From assembly GCA_004151065.3 (NCBI GenBank), contig NWUY0304587011.1, positions 1 to 22,099 of the forward strand: a DNA stretch of 22,099 nt. The letters run 5' to 3'. This DNA comes from Larix sibirica (lineage: Eukaryota; Streptophyta; Pinopsida; Pinales; Pinaceae). The first letter of the stretch is position 1. The number at the start of each line of letters is the position of its first letter. Made by a program: the position numbers and the translations under genes. Positions 1 to 9,000 of this stretch are shown here, in pieces. Below the pieces are notes generated by a model. That model saw only the letters and a program-made list of their open reading frames with translations. It was not told the DNA's origin and did no database searches.

Positions 1-1057
1 GAACCCATGAGATGTAGTATCATAATAAGCTACCATAGATTTTTGGGTGGAGGGAGAGGAATTTACCACAGACCTTCCCGCGCGTACAATATTGACTAGT
101 AGGCGAGGTAGCTGCCCGATAGTAGAGGCATATTTATTTGAAGGCTAGTTCCAAGGGTGAAATGGGCTTAAAGCGGCCATTATACGGACGCGAACAGAAT
201 ATGGCGAGATCAAATGACTAACAGAAAGTGGGTGTCAAGGGTAAGGCAAGGTTCGGTTATAGGTCTAATAGGGCTGAGATTCGGGAGGTTCCCAAAGTCC
301 TACCAAGGCTGAGTTTTATGTTCCAAGGATGGGTGCATAGTAAGGTCTAGGGCTGAGTTTACCCTAGTTCCAAGGATTTCATTATATATGTGCATATCAA
401 AACAAAGTTAAGCACTGCCCACCCACCTCCTGGCTTTACTCGTCGACCGCTGGCTATTTACCGGTAGGGGGAAAATGGCAATGCTTGGATCAACTAAGTT
501 TCCTGGATGGATTCATGTCTATGGGCTATTGTCCTCCCTATGTCTGTGCCTAACTAACTCGGCCCCGTATACCGTGTACCACCACCCGTGTTAAAACCTC
601 TTTCTTTTTATTAATAAAAGTAATAACTATGAATCCAAGCCTTGTAGTGATCCCAATAGGTTAAAAGCGGACTCGTTCTACCCCGCCCGGCCTCCTCCGC
701 CAGGGTGCAAGTATAAAAGAGTGATTAAAGTCCAGTACTTTCAAGCATCAAGAGCTGAATCGACGCCAGGATGTAGATTGTAGGTGTTCGGTCGGTATAA
801 TTAAGAACCTCCAAGTTTGTAAAGAGAAAAATGACACTTTGATACCCAGTTGTACCAAACCCTATTGTTGACCCGAAAAAGGCAATAGAATGCTTTTCTT
901 TTGATAAAGATAGGGGTACAGAAGTATGTGCACTAACTCAAATAGCGTCCCCAGAGACGATCCCAGAATCAATGCTTGTCTATTTTGATCCCAGAGATAC
1001 GGTCATCCTTGTCACGTTTCAATGCCGGGTGGATATCACTTTCGTAGATTAGGAGGT
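1..1057. other. Non-coding stretch with a short degenerate repeat
   Basis: I see no gene, tRNA or recognisable mobile element here. The only clear structure is a three-copy degenerate repeat at 263-379. The rest is ordinary mixed-composition sequence. At 606-625 it contains the phrase 'taataaaagt', which recurs near 1884, 3097, 3148 and 4595 and may be the remains of a dispersed short repeat. Confidence 0.6.
263..379. repeat. Three-copy degenerate tandem repeat (ggctgag...ttccaagg)
   Basis: Three imperfect copies follow one another. Each has a 'ggctgag' core (about 271-277, 307-313 and 350-357), followed 10-15 bases later by 'ttccaagg' or 'ttcccaaag'. Spacing is about 35-45 bases. Related wording ('gggctgatggctgag', 'gggctgaggcagag') appears at about 14270-14315, so the unit belongs to a family scattered through the window. 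Confidence 0.55.
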
Positions 1058-1204
1058 TCATGGTGGGTGATCGCTTCGCTTGCCTGGATTTATAGGTGGG
1101 GTGATCGCTAGCGCTTTTACTTGATTATTAAGTTGGTGGGGGGTGATCGCTTCGCTTGTCTGGATTATTAGGTGCGTGGTGGGGCTTGATCGCTATCGCT
1201 CGTC
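1058..1204. repeat. Degenerate tandem repeat, core ggtgatcgct(t/a)cgct
   Basis: Four copies of a GC-rich core (gtgatcgcttcgct or close variants) start at about 1066, 1101, 1143 and 1187. Each is preceded by a 'ggtgggg'-like run, and most are followed by '(t)tggattattaggt'. Spacing is about 35-45 bases. Similar wording lies at 10873-10925 (gatcaatattgcttgtctgtcg) and near 17510-17530 (gatcgctgtcgctt), so the unit is both tandem here and dispersed. The cores contain small self-complementary parts such as 'agcgct'. Confidence 0.6.
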
Positions 1205-1246
1205 GTTGAAAGAAAGAATGGAAAGGTTGATCCCACACCCGCTACT

Positions 1247-1468
1247 TATGCTGCTGATTATGATTCTGCTACTGCTGCCGGGACTACTGCTGCTGCCCCC
1301 TACTTCTGCTTTATCCTGATTCTCCTTATTATTATTCTTATTCTTATTCTGCTGCTCGTTCTGCTACTAATGCTGGGAATAATGCTTCCCCTACTAATGC
1401 TGATTCTACTGCTGGGAATACTTCTGCTGGATTCTTATTCTGCTGATTCTACTGCCGGTTCTACTTCT
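1247..1468. repeat. Low-complexity CTG/ATT trinucleotide-like tract
   Basis: About 220 bases are built almost only from 'ctgctg', 'attctg', 'actgctg', 'ttattatt' and 'gggaata' phrases. It looks like an old, interrupted trinucleotide microsatellite. It overlaps the last codons of the minus-strand frame at 1435-2001, whose final residues (VEPAVESAE) are therefore repeat-encoded. Inside it, 'gggaataatgcttccc' at about 1375-1390 can fold on itself. Confidence 0.6.
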
Positions 1469-2001
1469 TTATGATACCCCTTTTTCTTTGCTCTCGCAAG
1501 ACCTCTAGTTCGGACTTCCTCTAGTGTTAAACCAAAGGAAAGTATTCTGCCTTGAGATTGAATGATATCTCGACAGATGGAATTGAATCCCCGCCTTCTC
1601 CTTAACTCCAGCCACTCTCCTTCCCTAAGAGGGTAGGTTTCCTGTAGTCGCCCATTAATGTGATGAAAGTCGTAGGGACTTTGGGTAATGGCGATTAGTA
1701 GAATGAGGAATTGAAAACTGGAGTGGAGTTCTACCGCAGCTATCATAGAGGCATCCCCACAAATACAAATAAGTGTAATCATGATATCACGAGATGATGT
1801 ATATCTACACAGTGTTATTCGCAAATAATAACATTTCGCCCGGTTTATATCCATATTAGTTGTATCGTCGTTAAAATAACGAATAAAAGTAAGGAGTGAT
1901 AAAATAAACATTCTAGGGAATGTGTAATGTATTAAAGTCAATGGCGATCGTAAGGAGTTTACGCGATATATAAATAAAGTTGTGTACTGGAGTAGATTCA
2001 T
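1435..2001 (-). CDS. Hypothetical protein, copy A of an unrecognised family
   Basis: A 188-codon open frame of unknown function. Residues 137-163 carry the family core: RGFNS, then 15 residues later GLTLEEV, then GLA (167-169) and a lysine-rich segment (AKKKGYHKE). This aligns without gaps with residues 142-174 of the 2376-2972 frame (KGINS...GISPVEI...RLA) and, with a four-residue insertion, with the 15392-15727 pseudogene. Upstream, 'GDASMI' (82-87) may match 'GSVSVI' of copy B, but A would then have about 24 extra residues before the core, so this part is uncertain. The start at 2001 may not be native. About 120 bases upstream, near 2100-2130, the minus strand encodes HYYIYK, like the first residues of copy B (MHNYIYIYK). 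That hints the ancestral start lies upstream and was separated by a frameshift. The C-terminus runs into a microsatellite. Probably a decaying gene rather than an expressed one. Confidence 0.45.
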   Translation of the reverse strand: MNLLQYTTLFIYRVNSLRSPLTLIHYTFPRMFILSLLTFIRYFNDDTTNMDINRAKCYYLRITLCRYTSSRDIMITLICICGDASMIAAVELHSSFQFLILLIAITQSPYDFHHINGRLQETYPLREGEWLELRRRRGFNSICRDIIQSQGRILSFGLTLEEVRTRGLARAKKKGYHKEVEPAVESAE

Positions 2002-2230
2002 CGGGGTAGGTATATGAGTAGGTTAAAGGTAACTTTCCATGATGGAAGGTATGCCTGGCGGTTTGTAGACTTGTGCTTGCCGGCGTGTTTACGTACCTTT
2101 CTTTATATATGTAATAATGCAGCTTACTTTTAAAGGTGCTCTTCTGTTGCTTTTGTGGAATTCGTGATCTTGTCGTCGTCATTAAGGCCGGGTCAACAAT
2201 GTGATTCGCTCAAAAATGGAATGATTGATC

Positions 2231-2350
2231 AATAATACGCCACAGTAAGGAATGATTAAATACGCCACAATAAGGAATGATTAGACCACAAATACGCCAC
2301 AAATACGCCACAATAAGGAATGATTAAATACGCCACAGTAAGGAATGATT
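2231..2350. repeat. Tandem array of a 25-bp unit (aaatacgccacaataaggaatgatt)
   Basis: Near-perfect head-to-tail copies of a roughly 25-base unit with two parts: 'aaatacgccaca' and 'taaggaatgatt'. Copies lie at about 2234-2257, 2258-2282, a truncated one at 2290-2300, then 2301-2325 and 2326-2350. Variation is limited mostly to an A/G change (cacaata versus cacagta). It is the best-preserved array in the window, so it is probably recent. It lies exactly between the two related minus-strand frames. Confidence 0.85.
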
Positions 2351-2375
2351 AGACAAGGAGGAAGCATAACCTGAT

Positions 2376-2972
2376 CTAGGGCAGTTTATCCGACGGGTAA
2401 CGCCTTGCATATACTTTTTTCGCCTCATCATAGCTTAGCTTGCTAGAGTAGGCTAACCGTCTAATATGAATTTCCACGGGTGATATTCCAAGAGCATAGC
2501 TAAAGGGACCTCGACTAACTAAAGTGAAGGCCCAGGAATTGATGCCCTTATATAGTTGCATTTCCAGTTGCTTCTGTTCTTCATTCCAATCTGATAAATT
2601 TTGCCAAATTCGGACTTTCAGAGTTATCACTGAGACAGAACCAACTATGGGATGGATGCCTACAAATAGTAAAGGGTTTCCTTTAGCAAAGCCTTGACCT
2701 AAGATAAGATATTGAAAGTAGCCGTTAAAGAATTCACATAAATAAAGTAGAAGCTGTTTTCTCATTGTATCTAATTGATCCTTTGTGGATGATGGCTTAA
2801 ATGTGAGGGTGAATATTATAAAATGTGTCTCCGTTCGGGTTGCTGCATCTTGAGGGTTCTCAGGATTGGAATTGCTAGAACAGTAATTTCGAAGATGAAT
2901 AGAGTAATTAGAATGAAAGGAAGGAACTTTGTTATTTGTTGTAATTTTATATATATATATGTAATTATGCAA
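2376..2972 (-). CDS. Hypothetical protein, copy B (longest frame) of the family
   Basis: At 198 codons this is the longest reading frame in the window and the best candidate for the family's full-length form. I do not recognise its function. Visible segments: an N-terminal stretch rich in Tyr, Ile and Asn (1-60); MRKQLLLYLCEFF (70-82), which could be amphipathic; LLFVGIHPIVGSVSVI (101-116), hydrophobic; a Trp/Gln/Glu-rich linker (117-140); the family core KGINSW (142-147) and GISPVEI (162-168); RLA (172-174); and a basic tail ending YARRYPSDKLP. The segment IHPIVGSV matches FIPIIGSV in the plus-strand pseudogene at 15392-15727, so homology spans about 90 residues. No signal peptide or clear transmembrane helix is obvious. 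The codons for the first residues lie in an AT dinucleotide run, so a later Met (Met70) could be the real start. Confidence 0.5.
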   Translation of the reverse strand: MHNYIYIYKITTNNKVPSFHSNYSIHLRNYCSSNSNPENPQDAATRTETHFIIFTLTFKPSSTKDQLDTMRKQLLLYLCEFFNGYFQYLILGQGFAKGNPLLFVGIHPIVGSVSVITLKVRIWQNLSDWNEEQKQLEMQLYKGINSWAFTLVSRGPFSYALGISPVEIHIRRLAYSSKLSYDEAKKVYARRYPSDKLP

Positions 2973-3055
2973 AGTTATGTTCGAACGAGTTTGGGTGCTT
3001 ACTCTTTCCTGGAAAAAAGAACGTGTGTTGGTTGGTGGCAGATTGGTTGAAGCTT

Positions 3056-3195
3056 AATTGGCGGCGGTGTTACGAAGGGAAGTGGAAATTTTTATGAATA
3101 AAAGTTGTATTGGCGGCAATGTTACGAAGGGAAATGCAAAATTAGGCGGCGAATAAAAGTATGCTTGTCGGCGCTGCTATGAGGGAAAATGTAAT
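3056..3195. repeat. Degenerate tandem repeat (tggcggc..gttacgaaggga)
   Basis: Two good copies (about 3058-3084 and 3112-3139) share 'ttggcggc' and 'gttacgaagggaa', about 55 bases apart. Two further partial copies follow (3145-3160 'aggcggcgaataaaagt' and 3168-3192 'gtcggcgctgctatgagggaaaatg'). Each unit is associated with 'gaataaaagt'. Confidence 0.6.
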
Positions 3196-3319
3196 TTCGG
3201 ATCAATTTATTTACTTGCTGCCGGGCTGCGCAGATGCCATATATTTATTTATAAATATCATCTCCTCGGGTTGATAAACTGAATTCACCCTTCCATTTTT
3301 AGCTCTGGATTTGCTGTGT

Positions 3320-3691
3320 TTACCTAAGCCGCCACACCATCACTGTGTGTGCTGGGGTGAGGGACGAACCCGCTCGACCGACAGGGAGAGGAGCCAAGGA
3401 CTTATTTATTAACCAAGGCTGGCTGGCACCCATCACATTAACCCCAGCGAAACACGGAATAAGATTGATTATGTTACCCCGTAAGAGGTTGAGACAAGTT
3501 GTTGCCATATGAAGAGCATTTCCCCAAACTCCATCAGTCCAAGTTGACAACATACATGAGAGAAGGCCCCCAGTACTGGATACCCGCCGAAAGAGAAATA
3601 AGCCCCACATAACTGGAGAGGAAAGAGAAGGAGCACCATTATTGGCCGAAAGAGTGAGGGTTACCCCATACCCCAAAAATAGGGCGAACAC
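3320..3691 (-). pseudogene. 123-codon frame, possible Ty1/copia pol relic
   Basis: An open frame of 123 codons with no certain identity. Residues around 46-68 read CMLSTWTDGVWGNALHMA, followed by a Leu-Asn. The pattern C-M-L...W-G-x-A-L-x-x-A...L-N resembles the region just after the integrase core in Ty1/copia polyproteins, where a 'W-x-E-A-(V/L)-x-T-A-x-Y-L-x-N-R' motif is typical. No other copia landmark (the QNG-x-x-ER motif upstream or the FGC motif downstream) is visible in any frame, so the match may be chance. If real, it is a short decayed fragment on the minus strand. Confidence 0.2.
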
Positions 3692-3844
3692 AGTAAATGA
3701 TTACTATGCGCAAGGGACAGGGCTAAGCAACACCAAGAGCGATTTTATATAGCTCGTTATAATCTATATGATTCGCCTGTTTATAAGAATATGCAACAGA
3801 CAGTAGATATACAATCGGTTTACAAAAAGCCTAGAACTAAACCT

Positions 3845-3960
3845 AAGGGAACTGTTGTTGCTGCCGTTGTTTCCGTTCGTTGTAGCTGTATCCATTGTTG
3901 CCGTAGCCTGGCCCCACGCTCAAAAATATGAGGGGGTATTGGGTCCAGAAGGCAATGTGG
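3845..3960 (-). repeat. Dispersed repeat, member 1 (pair with 13627-13760)
   Basis: On the minus strand, 'cctcatatt...gagcgtggggccaggctac' followed by 'ggcaacaatgg' and 'tacagctacaac' matches the minus strand at 13627-13760 ('gctcatatt...gagggtggggccaagctac', then 'ggctatgacaac' and 'agctacagctgg'). The similarity includes a preceding 'ccttc...' stretch. In one frame this copy reads GYGNNGYSYNE and the other NGYDNSYSW, both rich in Asn and Tyr, but the frames differ between copies and are interrupted. It is old shared DNA and not demonstrably coding. Confidence 0.5.
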
Positions 3961-3974
3961 ATTGGTGAATGAGG

Positions 3975-4475
3975 ATTGGTAAAATAAGGCTTAATGTATG
4001 AACTGAAAGCGTAAGGGGGATTGTTCCCAGAGGGCGTAATGCATATTGGGTGCTGAAAGGTTCCTCCTCATTCTGCTTCCGGAAAGTTTTCTTCTGCTTC
4101 CCAAAAGGTTTATTATATCTCTGTCGGGTCTGTCTATGAAGGGGGACGTTTAACTGGTAACGGACATAGAATCACCTCCTTCTTTCCTTCGTGGTATGTG
4201 TGGAAGAACTGAAAGCGTAAGGGAATGGGAGGATAGGGAAAAGAAAGACGAGGTGGTACGAAAGTATAATGCATAACGTAATGGAGGATTGTATTCTGAA
4301 AGCGTAATAGAGTATTGGTAAAGGCGAAACATGGTGGGTATTTTCTCTGTCGGGTTGAACGCTTTAGGTGCTCTATGCGCAGGTTGAAGGACCTCCTTTT
4401 TGTTCCGTACCGTTCAGTGAAAGAGGGAAGGCGCTAGTAGGAACATTGTTCCGTAGCGGTAAGTGAAAGGGTTAC
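3975..4475. repeat. Cluster of interspersed short repeats
   Basis: Several phrases recur within about 500 bases. 'ctgaaagcgtaa' occurs near 3985, 4209 and 4296, with a relative 'ctgaaagcataa' near 8574. 'tctctgtcggg' occurs near 4120 and 4342. 'ttgttccgta(c/g)cg' plus 'agtgaaag' occurs near 4399 and 4447, with a relative at 8786-8805. 'aatgcatattgggt', 'agtattggta' and 'gaggattg(g)ta' variants also repeat. They look like fragments of one longer duplicated block that has been broken up. A 60-codon minus-strand frame at 4150-4332 falls within this block and has no support as a gene. Confidence 0.45.
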
Positions 4476-4627
4476 TACCTAGATGAAATGGATGCTATGA
4501 TAACGCATGCGTTACATATGTTGATTCACAATCTGAGGATCATTATTATGGGCGATTAAGCCAAACATAAGGTAACTCTGGATAATCTCTTATATAATAA
4601 AAGTGACCGCACCTATACCACCTGGAA

Positions 4628-4742
4628 GGAGCCTTATTCAAGTTGATCCGCTGGGCTTGGATACTTGGATACTCGGGCTTGGCTCATGGGCTGCTCAGTT
4701 AGGTTACTCAACTTGGATCCCGGGCTCGGTTGGGCTGGGGAG
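4628..4742. repeat. 'gggcttgg-tactcgg' repeat cluster, copy 1 of 4
   Basis: Imperfect reiteration of 'gggcttggatactt/cgg' and 'ggctgctcagttaggttactc'. The same vocabulary appears at 15122-15180, at 19432-19500, and in reverse orientation at 9522-9600. The open frames on both strands here (81 and 84 codons) follow from this stop-poor, GC-rich repeat and are not credible genes. Confidence 0.55.
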
Positions 4743-4894
4743 ATATTATTTATTGATTGATTGGATTGCCAACATATACAGGGCAGGGTGGTCCAACGGA
4801 CGAATCGATACAGACCCTTCACGGTACGCGGTAACGGTACGGCACTAGATCGGAACTTACACCCCCGTCTACGCATAGCCCATGCCAACCGGTC

Positions 4895-5165
4895 AACAGT
4901 CAGCCAATAGGAGGATCATAGCCGCCAACACATTGTTGCTTCTCCTTGACTTTAGGTAAGTGCTGCTGATAGTCGCTAGTCGTTCATTGTTTCTAGCCAA
5001 TAGTTGCCAGGAGTAGTACTTGCCGGGAGTCTCCATTGAAGGTCAGTTACACTCATAGTCAGTTATCATTTATACAATAGCCAATAGTTAGTTGAAAGCA
5101 GTGTTGATGCCGCTAGTCAACGCCGCTAGTCGATCCTAGAGTTGATGCCGGGTGTCGATGCCTTA
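4895..5165. repeat. Degenerate 'agccaatag / cgctagtcg' repeat region
   Basis: Short phrases recur without strict period: 'agccaatag' (4902, 4995, 5079), 'cgctagtcg' or 'cgctagtca' (4972, 5109, 5123), and 'ttgatgccg' or 'tcgatgcc' (5103, 5141, 5155). 'tgccgggagtctcc' and 'tgccaggagtagtac' are also related. This is consistent with an old tandem array. Confidence 0.45.
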
Positions 5166-5499
5166 TTGGATGTTTTTGGAAATGTCTCCTTGTAGATTTT
5201 GGAACCAATATATCATTTCTTATTGGAGGATGTCTTCTTTTAGGTGTTGGAACCGATGAACCATGCTTACTTACAATGAAACCTGCTTTTTATAAGTTGA
5301 TAAGACCCATTGGTGTATTATAACGTATATAATGCAACCTGATAAAATGAACCATCTGTCAATAGAGGCGTTCCCTATATTGACAATCCGCCTTCTGGCC
5401 ACATTCACTTAAAGCCGCACCTGCCCACATCTTACGATAGAAGAGTTCCAACTGACCCTTCTGCCAAGAACTGAATAATAAGCTATCTTACTATATCTT

Positions 5500-5780
5500 A
5501 TCTTTAGTCCCCTTCATCCCACATATCATACCCATCATACCCATAGCATGCACCCCTCATTCCCAATAGCACGTCCCAATATGAGGTGACATCACAGAGA
5601 GAATATTTGGGTGGTCCACCGGACGGGCAACAGCCCCATCTTCCGAGAATAGCCCACCAGACACAGGAAATATCTTCCCAAATAGGACAACAGAATAATT
5701 AGCTATCTTTCTACTTTATTTTATATCACGTCCCGATATGAGTAGTGCCAATCTCACGTCCCGATAGAATAATTTGATAT
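5500..5780. repeat. Degenerate repeat with 'cacgtcccgatat(g)ag' units
   Basis: Copies of 'cacgtccc(g/a)atatgag' or 'cacgtcccgatag' occur at about 5572, 5728 and 5756, with 'cccatcatacccatag' reiterations just upstream. Relatives are at 15304-15365 ('cacgccccgataatag', 'caatctcacgtacac', 'ctcacggaccaataag') and in reverse orientation at 9655-9672 ('catcgggacgtgatatt'). The family is thus present in at least three places. Confidence 0.5.
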
Positions 5781-6690
5781 CTCCATCCAACCTAGAAACC
5801 CTACCCCGCAGAGAAGACCTCCACCCTCAACGGAACTGCAGCCCTAGACCGTGTGGATTATACTTCCAAGGTTGGTCCAGTGGGAGGTTAAGCCCCTTTA
5901 GAGTATCGATGGCATCAAGGATGCCTTTTTATCATTAATTGCATATCCTCCCATGGCCACAGGGAAGGTCATCCTGCCTTTCTTTTTTATTTGGTAAAAA
6001 GGAGGTCGTCAACCTCTACCATCTGTCTTACATATTATAACACAAATATTATGGGTGTAAGCAAATTAGGTAGCTTGTAGGGTGTTTACTGTGTTCCATA
6101 CAGTCGTATCACTACGAAATAAGGCCCCAGGAACCAGTCTCCCTTCCTGTTAGCATCTCCCAACTAGTAAATATGGCCTGATATCTGCAGGCATCTTGTC
6201 AGGTGCTTTTATCTATATTATAGAGAAGGCGACATACATAAAATGTGACACATATTTTAGGAAAGAGGATCCATATTACCCTTTATTAACCCCGGGCAGC
6301 CAATAAATGCTCCTATTGGGCAGACCTTTATAAAGTTATATATATGTAGATAATACAGAGATTCTAGAAAATGGCTCTGATGATAAATGAGCATGTATAC
6401 CAAGTATGAGGAGTATCCGAATATGCCAGTCATAAAAAAAAAATGCTAATTGTCTCAGACCTCTGGCTATGGCCTCAACATACTAAAATAGGGGATATTA
6501 GGTGCATTGTAAGCATCAACCATTTCCACCATTCCTTCATCTACATCGGTATCACTCTCCCTACCCAGAATGAAAGTGAACATGGAAAAACATTCTAGGA
6601 CCCATGGGGAAAAATTATTTCTCCTCTATGGGGTAGGAAAAACTTCAGCTAAGCCTTGGTTATAATGTAACCTCTGGAAAATGGCCCCTT
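5781..6690. other. Non-coding stretch, nothing recognised
   Basis: About 900 bases with no open frame of note on either strand, no tRNA fold that I can see and no clear repeat. The right part (about 6250-6690) may belong to the retroelement that follows, since integrase-type relics normally continue on the 3' side, but no conserved motif is visible. Confidence 0.5.
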
Positions 6691-7405
6691 TCCGGGATTT
6701 CTCTAGGGTTATAAATGTTTCTAAATCTTCTGGTTTGATCCTCATGAGAGAGGACAATGGAACCTAAGGATGTACTGAGCATCTGCAAAACAGATTGGGC
6801 GTTGATAGTTAAGATTACATTCCGCCCCTCAGTAGAGGTTATGGTGGAGAAAGTAGGACTCTAATTCTGGGTGCATAGGTTTACATATTCTTCCTTTGTA
6901 ATCTTTGTGGTAGTTGCAATTAAGAAACTAGGAACGAGTAATTCCGCTGATACAACTGCTTCCTTTCTATAGACCATGTGAAATGGAATATGTTTGGTAA
7001 GATTCTTTACATTGGTCCTGTATGCCCAGAGGAACCCCGGTATGTGATCATCCCAATAATCCCTATTGGCAGCAAAAAACCTTGGTCAGCGCATTTATAT
7101 AATCTTGTTAAAGTATTATACCATTCCATTAGCTTGTAGATGGTAGGGACTGCTTGTGTGATGTTGTATCAAGAATTCCCGTGTCAATGTTTCAATCGTC
7201 TTGTTCAAGAAGTGTGGACCTTGATCACGTGTTAAGCTTCGTGGGCATTTGAACCTTGTGATTACATGCTTTAAAATAAAGCTGGTTATAGTATCCACTG
7301 ACTAGTATGTGGTTGGTGCTGCTTTTTTGCTCATCTGGTCAGGTAATCAGTGGTGATGATTATATACCCGGCTCTTATTTGTGGAGTGAAAGGATTTATG
7401 GGCCC
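6690..7405 (-). pseudogene. Ty3/gypsy retrotransposon integrase remnant
   Basis: On the minus strand, pieces in shifting frames follow the order of a plant Ty3/gypsy integrase core and C-terminal part. First is GPINPF (7405-7390), then TTDYLTR with the first catalytic Asp (codon at 7346-7348). Next is the 60-codon open frame 7298-7116 with ITRFKCPRSLTRDQGPHFLN, whose Asp codon at 7224-7226 is the second catalytic residue, and SPYHLQANG. After a +1 shift comes the Glu (codon 7124-7126) in VEWYN. After another shift come WDDHIPGFLWAYRT, PFHMVYRKEAVV and ELLVPSFLIATT. Asp-to-Glu spacing is about 33-34 residues, against the usual 35. Known family logic: this domain inserts the cDNA copy into the genome and requires the D,D-35-E triad. 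In-frame stops and at least three frameshifts make the copy dead. No reverse transcriptase, gag or LTR was found nearby, so only a fragment was imported. The boundary at 6690 is approximate. Confidence 0.88.
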
Positions 7406-9000
7406 TAAAAAGAAAAAACCCATTTTTTTTTATTTAACCAGTCAGCAGCAAGCAGCCGTGTTCGTAAAGCCTAAAAGCAAGGCATCCACCCAGCCAAAAG
7501 TACCTTATATCTCTGCCTCAATCCCTCGTAGCTATCTTTACCGCTGCGCGCCTCCTTCTGCTGCAGCCCACCTGCCGCCTTATAATTAAGGAATCACCTG
7601 ACATGCAGGTACGTTGGCTAAATAAAATTCCGAGTTATTTAACCCAGATGGATTAGTAGCCTACGACCCCGTTCTAACCACTCCGTGCCTTCTGTTTATT
7701 ATGCGAGAGGAAGGTATTTTACTTTCTTTAGGAACCCTTATTGGAAGAACATATGGTTCAGCGCTTTTGGACACATCCTTGGGCACAGACAGCTTTATTA
7801 TTTACGAACCTTACCCTTTATATATAGTATTTAGCAGGCACCCACCAAAAGATTAGATTGTCTTCGACCCTTATCTTTTGGTTATTATGCGAAGGGACTT
7901 GACTTATCTTCATCAACCCATTATATTTCTTATGGGTATTCGTTATAACCCACTCATAGGTAAGATCATTCCTTATTCATATTTCACTATGCCCCCCCAC
8001 CCAATAAAGTAATAAACACTATTCAGTTCGGATGGGATGGCTCGTGAGGTGTTTCGAGGAAGGAGAGATAAAATCAGGAAAGATAGATTGACGGGTAGCA
8101 AGAGATAGATCAATCACGTCAGGTAGGTAGGTGGTGGGAACTTATAACATAAGTTTCACAGCGAGCTTTAGGTTCACGTCCCTAGTTATTGGTGGGCTGT
8201 TTATCCCCAGGTGTCATCGAAAGGTCAAGGAGGGAGAGATCAGGCAGGCGGTAAGATTGATAACAGCAGCAGTTAGGTTTACTGGATGACTAACTGGGTA
8301 ATTAGATAACAGGTTGAATAGCGACCCCATGATAAGAACATAGCTTATTTGGGAACAGGTTGATAGACCCGTGAGCAAATAAGGTCTTACAGAGTTTATT
8401 TGGGAGCTGTTTTATGAGAGAACTTCTGCCCATGTGGGCTGGTGCGCATATTGAACGGAATGGGGTAATGCGGTAGGAAATGTGTTATAGGGCTGGAGGA
8501 TTGGTAACAGAGGGCCTAATGTGTTTATGAACATAAGGTTATTTATATTGAGAACAGAAAGATAGGGCGGTTACTGAAAGCATAAGATATAGGTATGCCT
8601 AATGTGTAGCTGATGAAGCCTGGCTCTCGCTGATCTAATTTCATTTCATACGGAGGGGAAAGTAAGGTAAAGTCGCCCTCCTTTCGGACCTAATTTGGTA
8701 ACCCACTACCTCCTAACCCACCCCACAGCCTAATGGAGCAAGTGACAAATCCTTACCCTATTCTTAAGTCGATGTAATAACAGTGTTTCGTACTGTTAAG
8801 TGTGGTTGAGGCCTCCTTTCTTCCCTTCCTCTTTCGTTATCGGTCCTAATCCTGCAAGCGTTATTTTTATTTATTTCAATTGCTTTTAACAAGTTACCAC
8901 TCGTTTATTCTATACGTTAAAATGCACATAAGTTGGATTAGTTGTCTTTTTGGATTCGTTGATTCGTTTCCTATTTATTTCACTGGTTTTTTTTATTCTA
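7406..9000. other. Non-coding stretch with scattered repeats
   Basis: No gene recognised. A 79-codon plus-strand frame (7350-7589) is the shadow of the integrase relic plus stop-poor sequence. Two repeats stand out. 'cccccccacccaataaa' at 7991-8007 recurs at 10435-10453. 'ggagagat...atcagg...agattga' phrases occur at about 8063-8092 and again at 8232-8262. Positions 7457-7486, read on the minus strand, share 'ttgcttttaggctttacgaa' with 19266-19286 on the plus strand (one mismatch). Confidence 0.5.

Noticed and set aside
2231-2350. CRISPR array
   Set aside because: Units are directly adjacent with no unique spacers, so it is a plain tandem repeat.
2376-2972. Copy A-C core as ribosomal protein L16
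   Set aside because: The pattern K-G...V.x.G...G-(V/I)-S-x-x-x-(V/I)...L-A...K-L loosely recalls the L16 C-terminal part, but the N-terminal half shows none of the L16 motifs, residue spacing differs by two, and mitochondrial rpl16 is normally well conserved.
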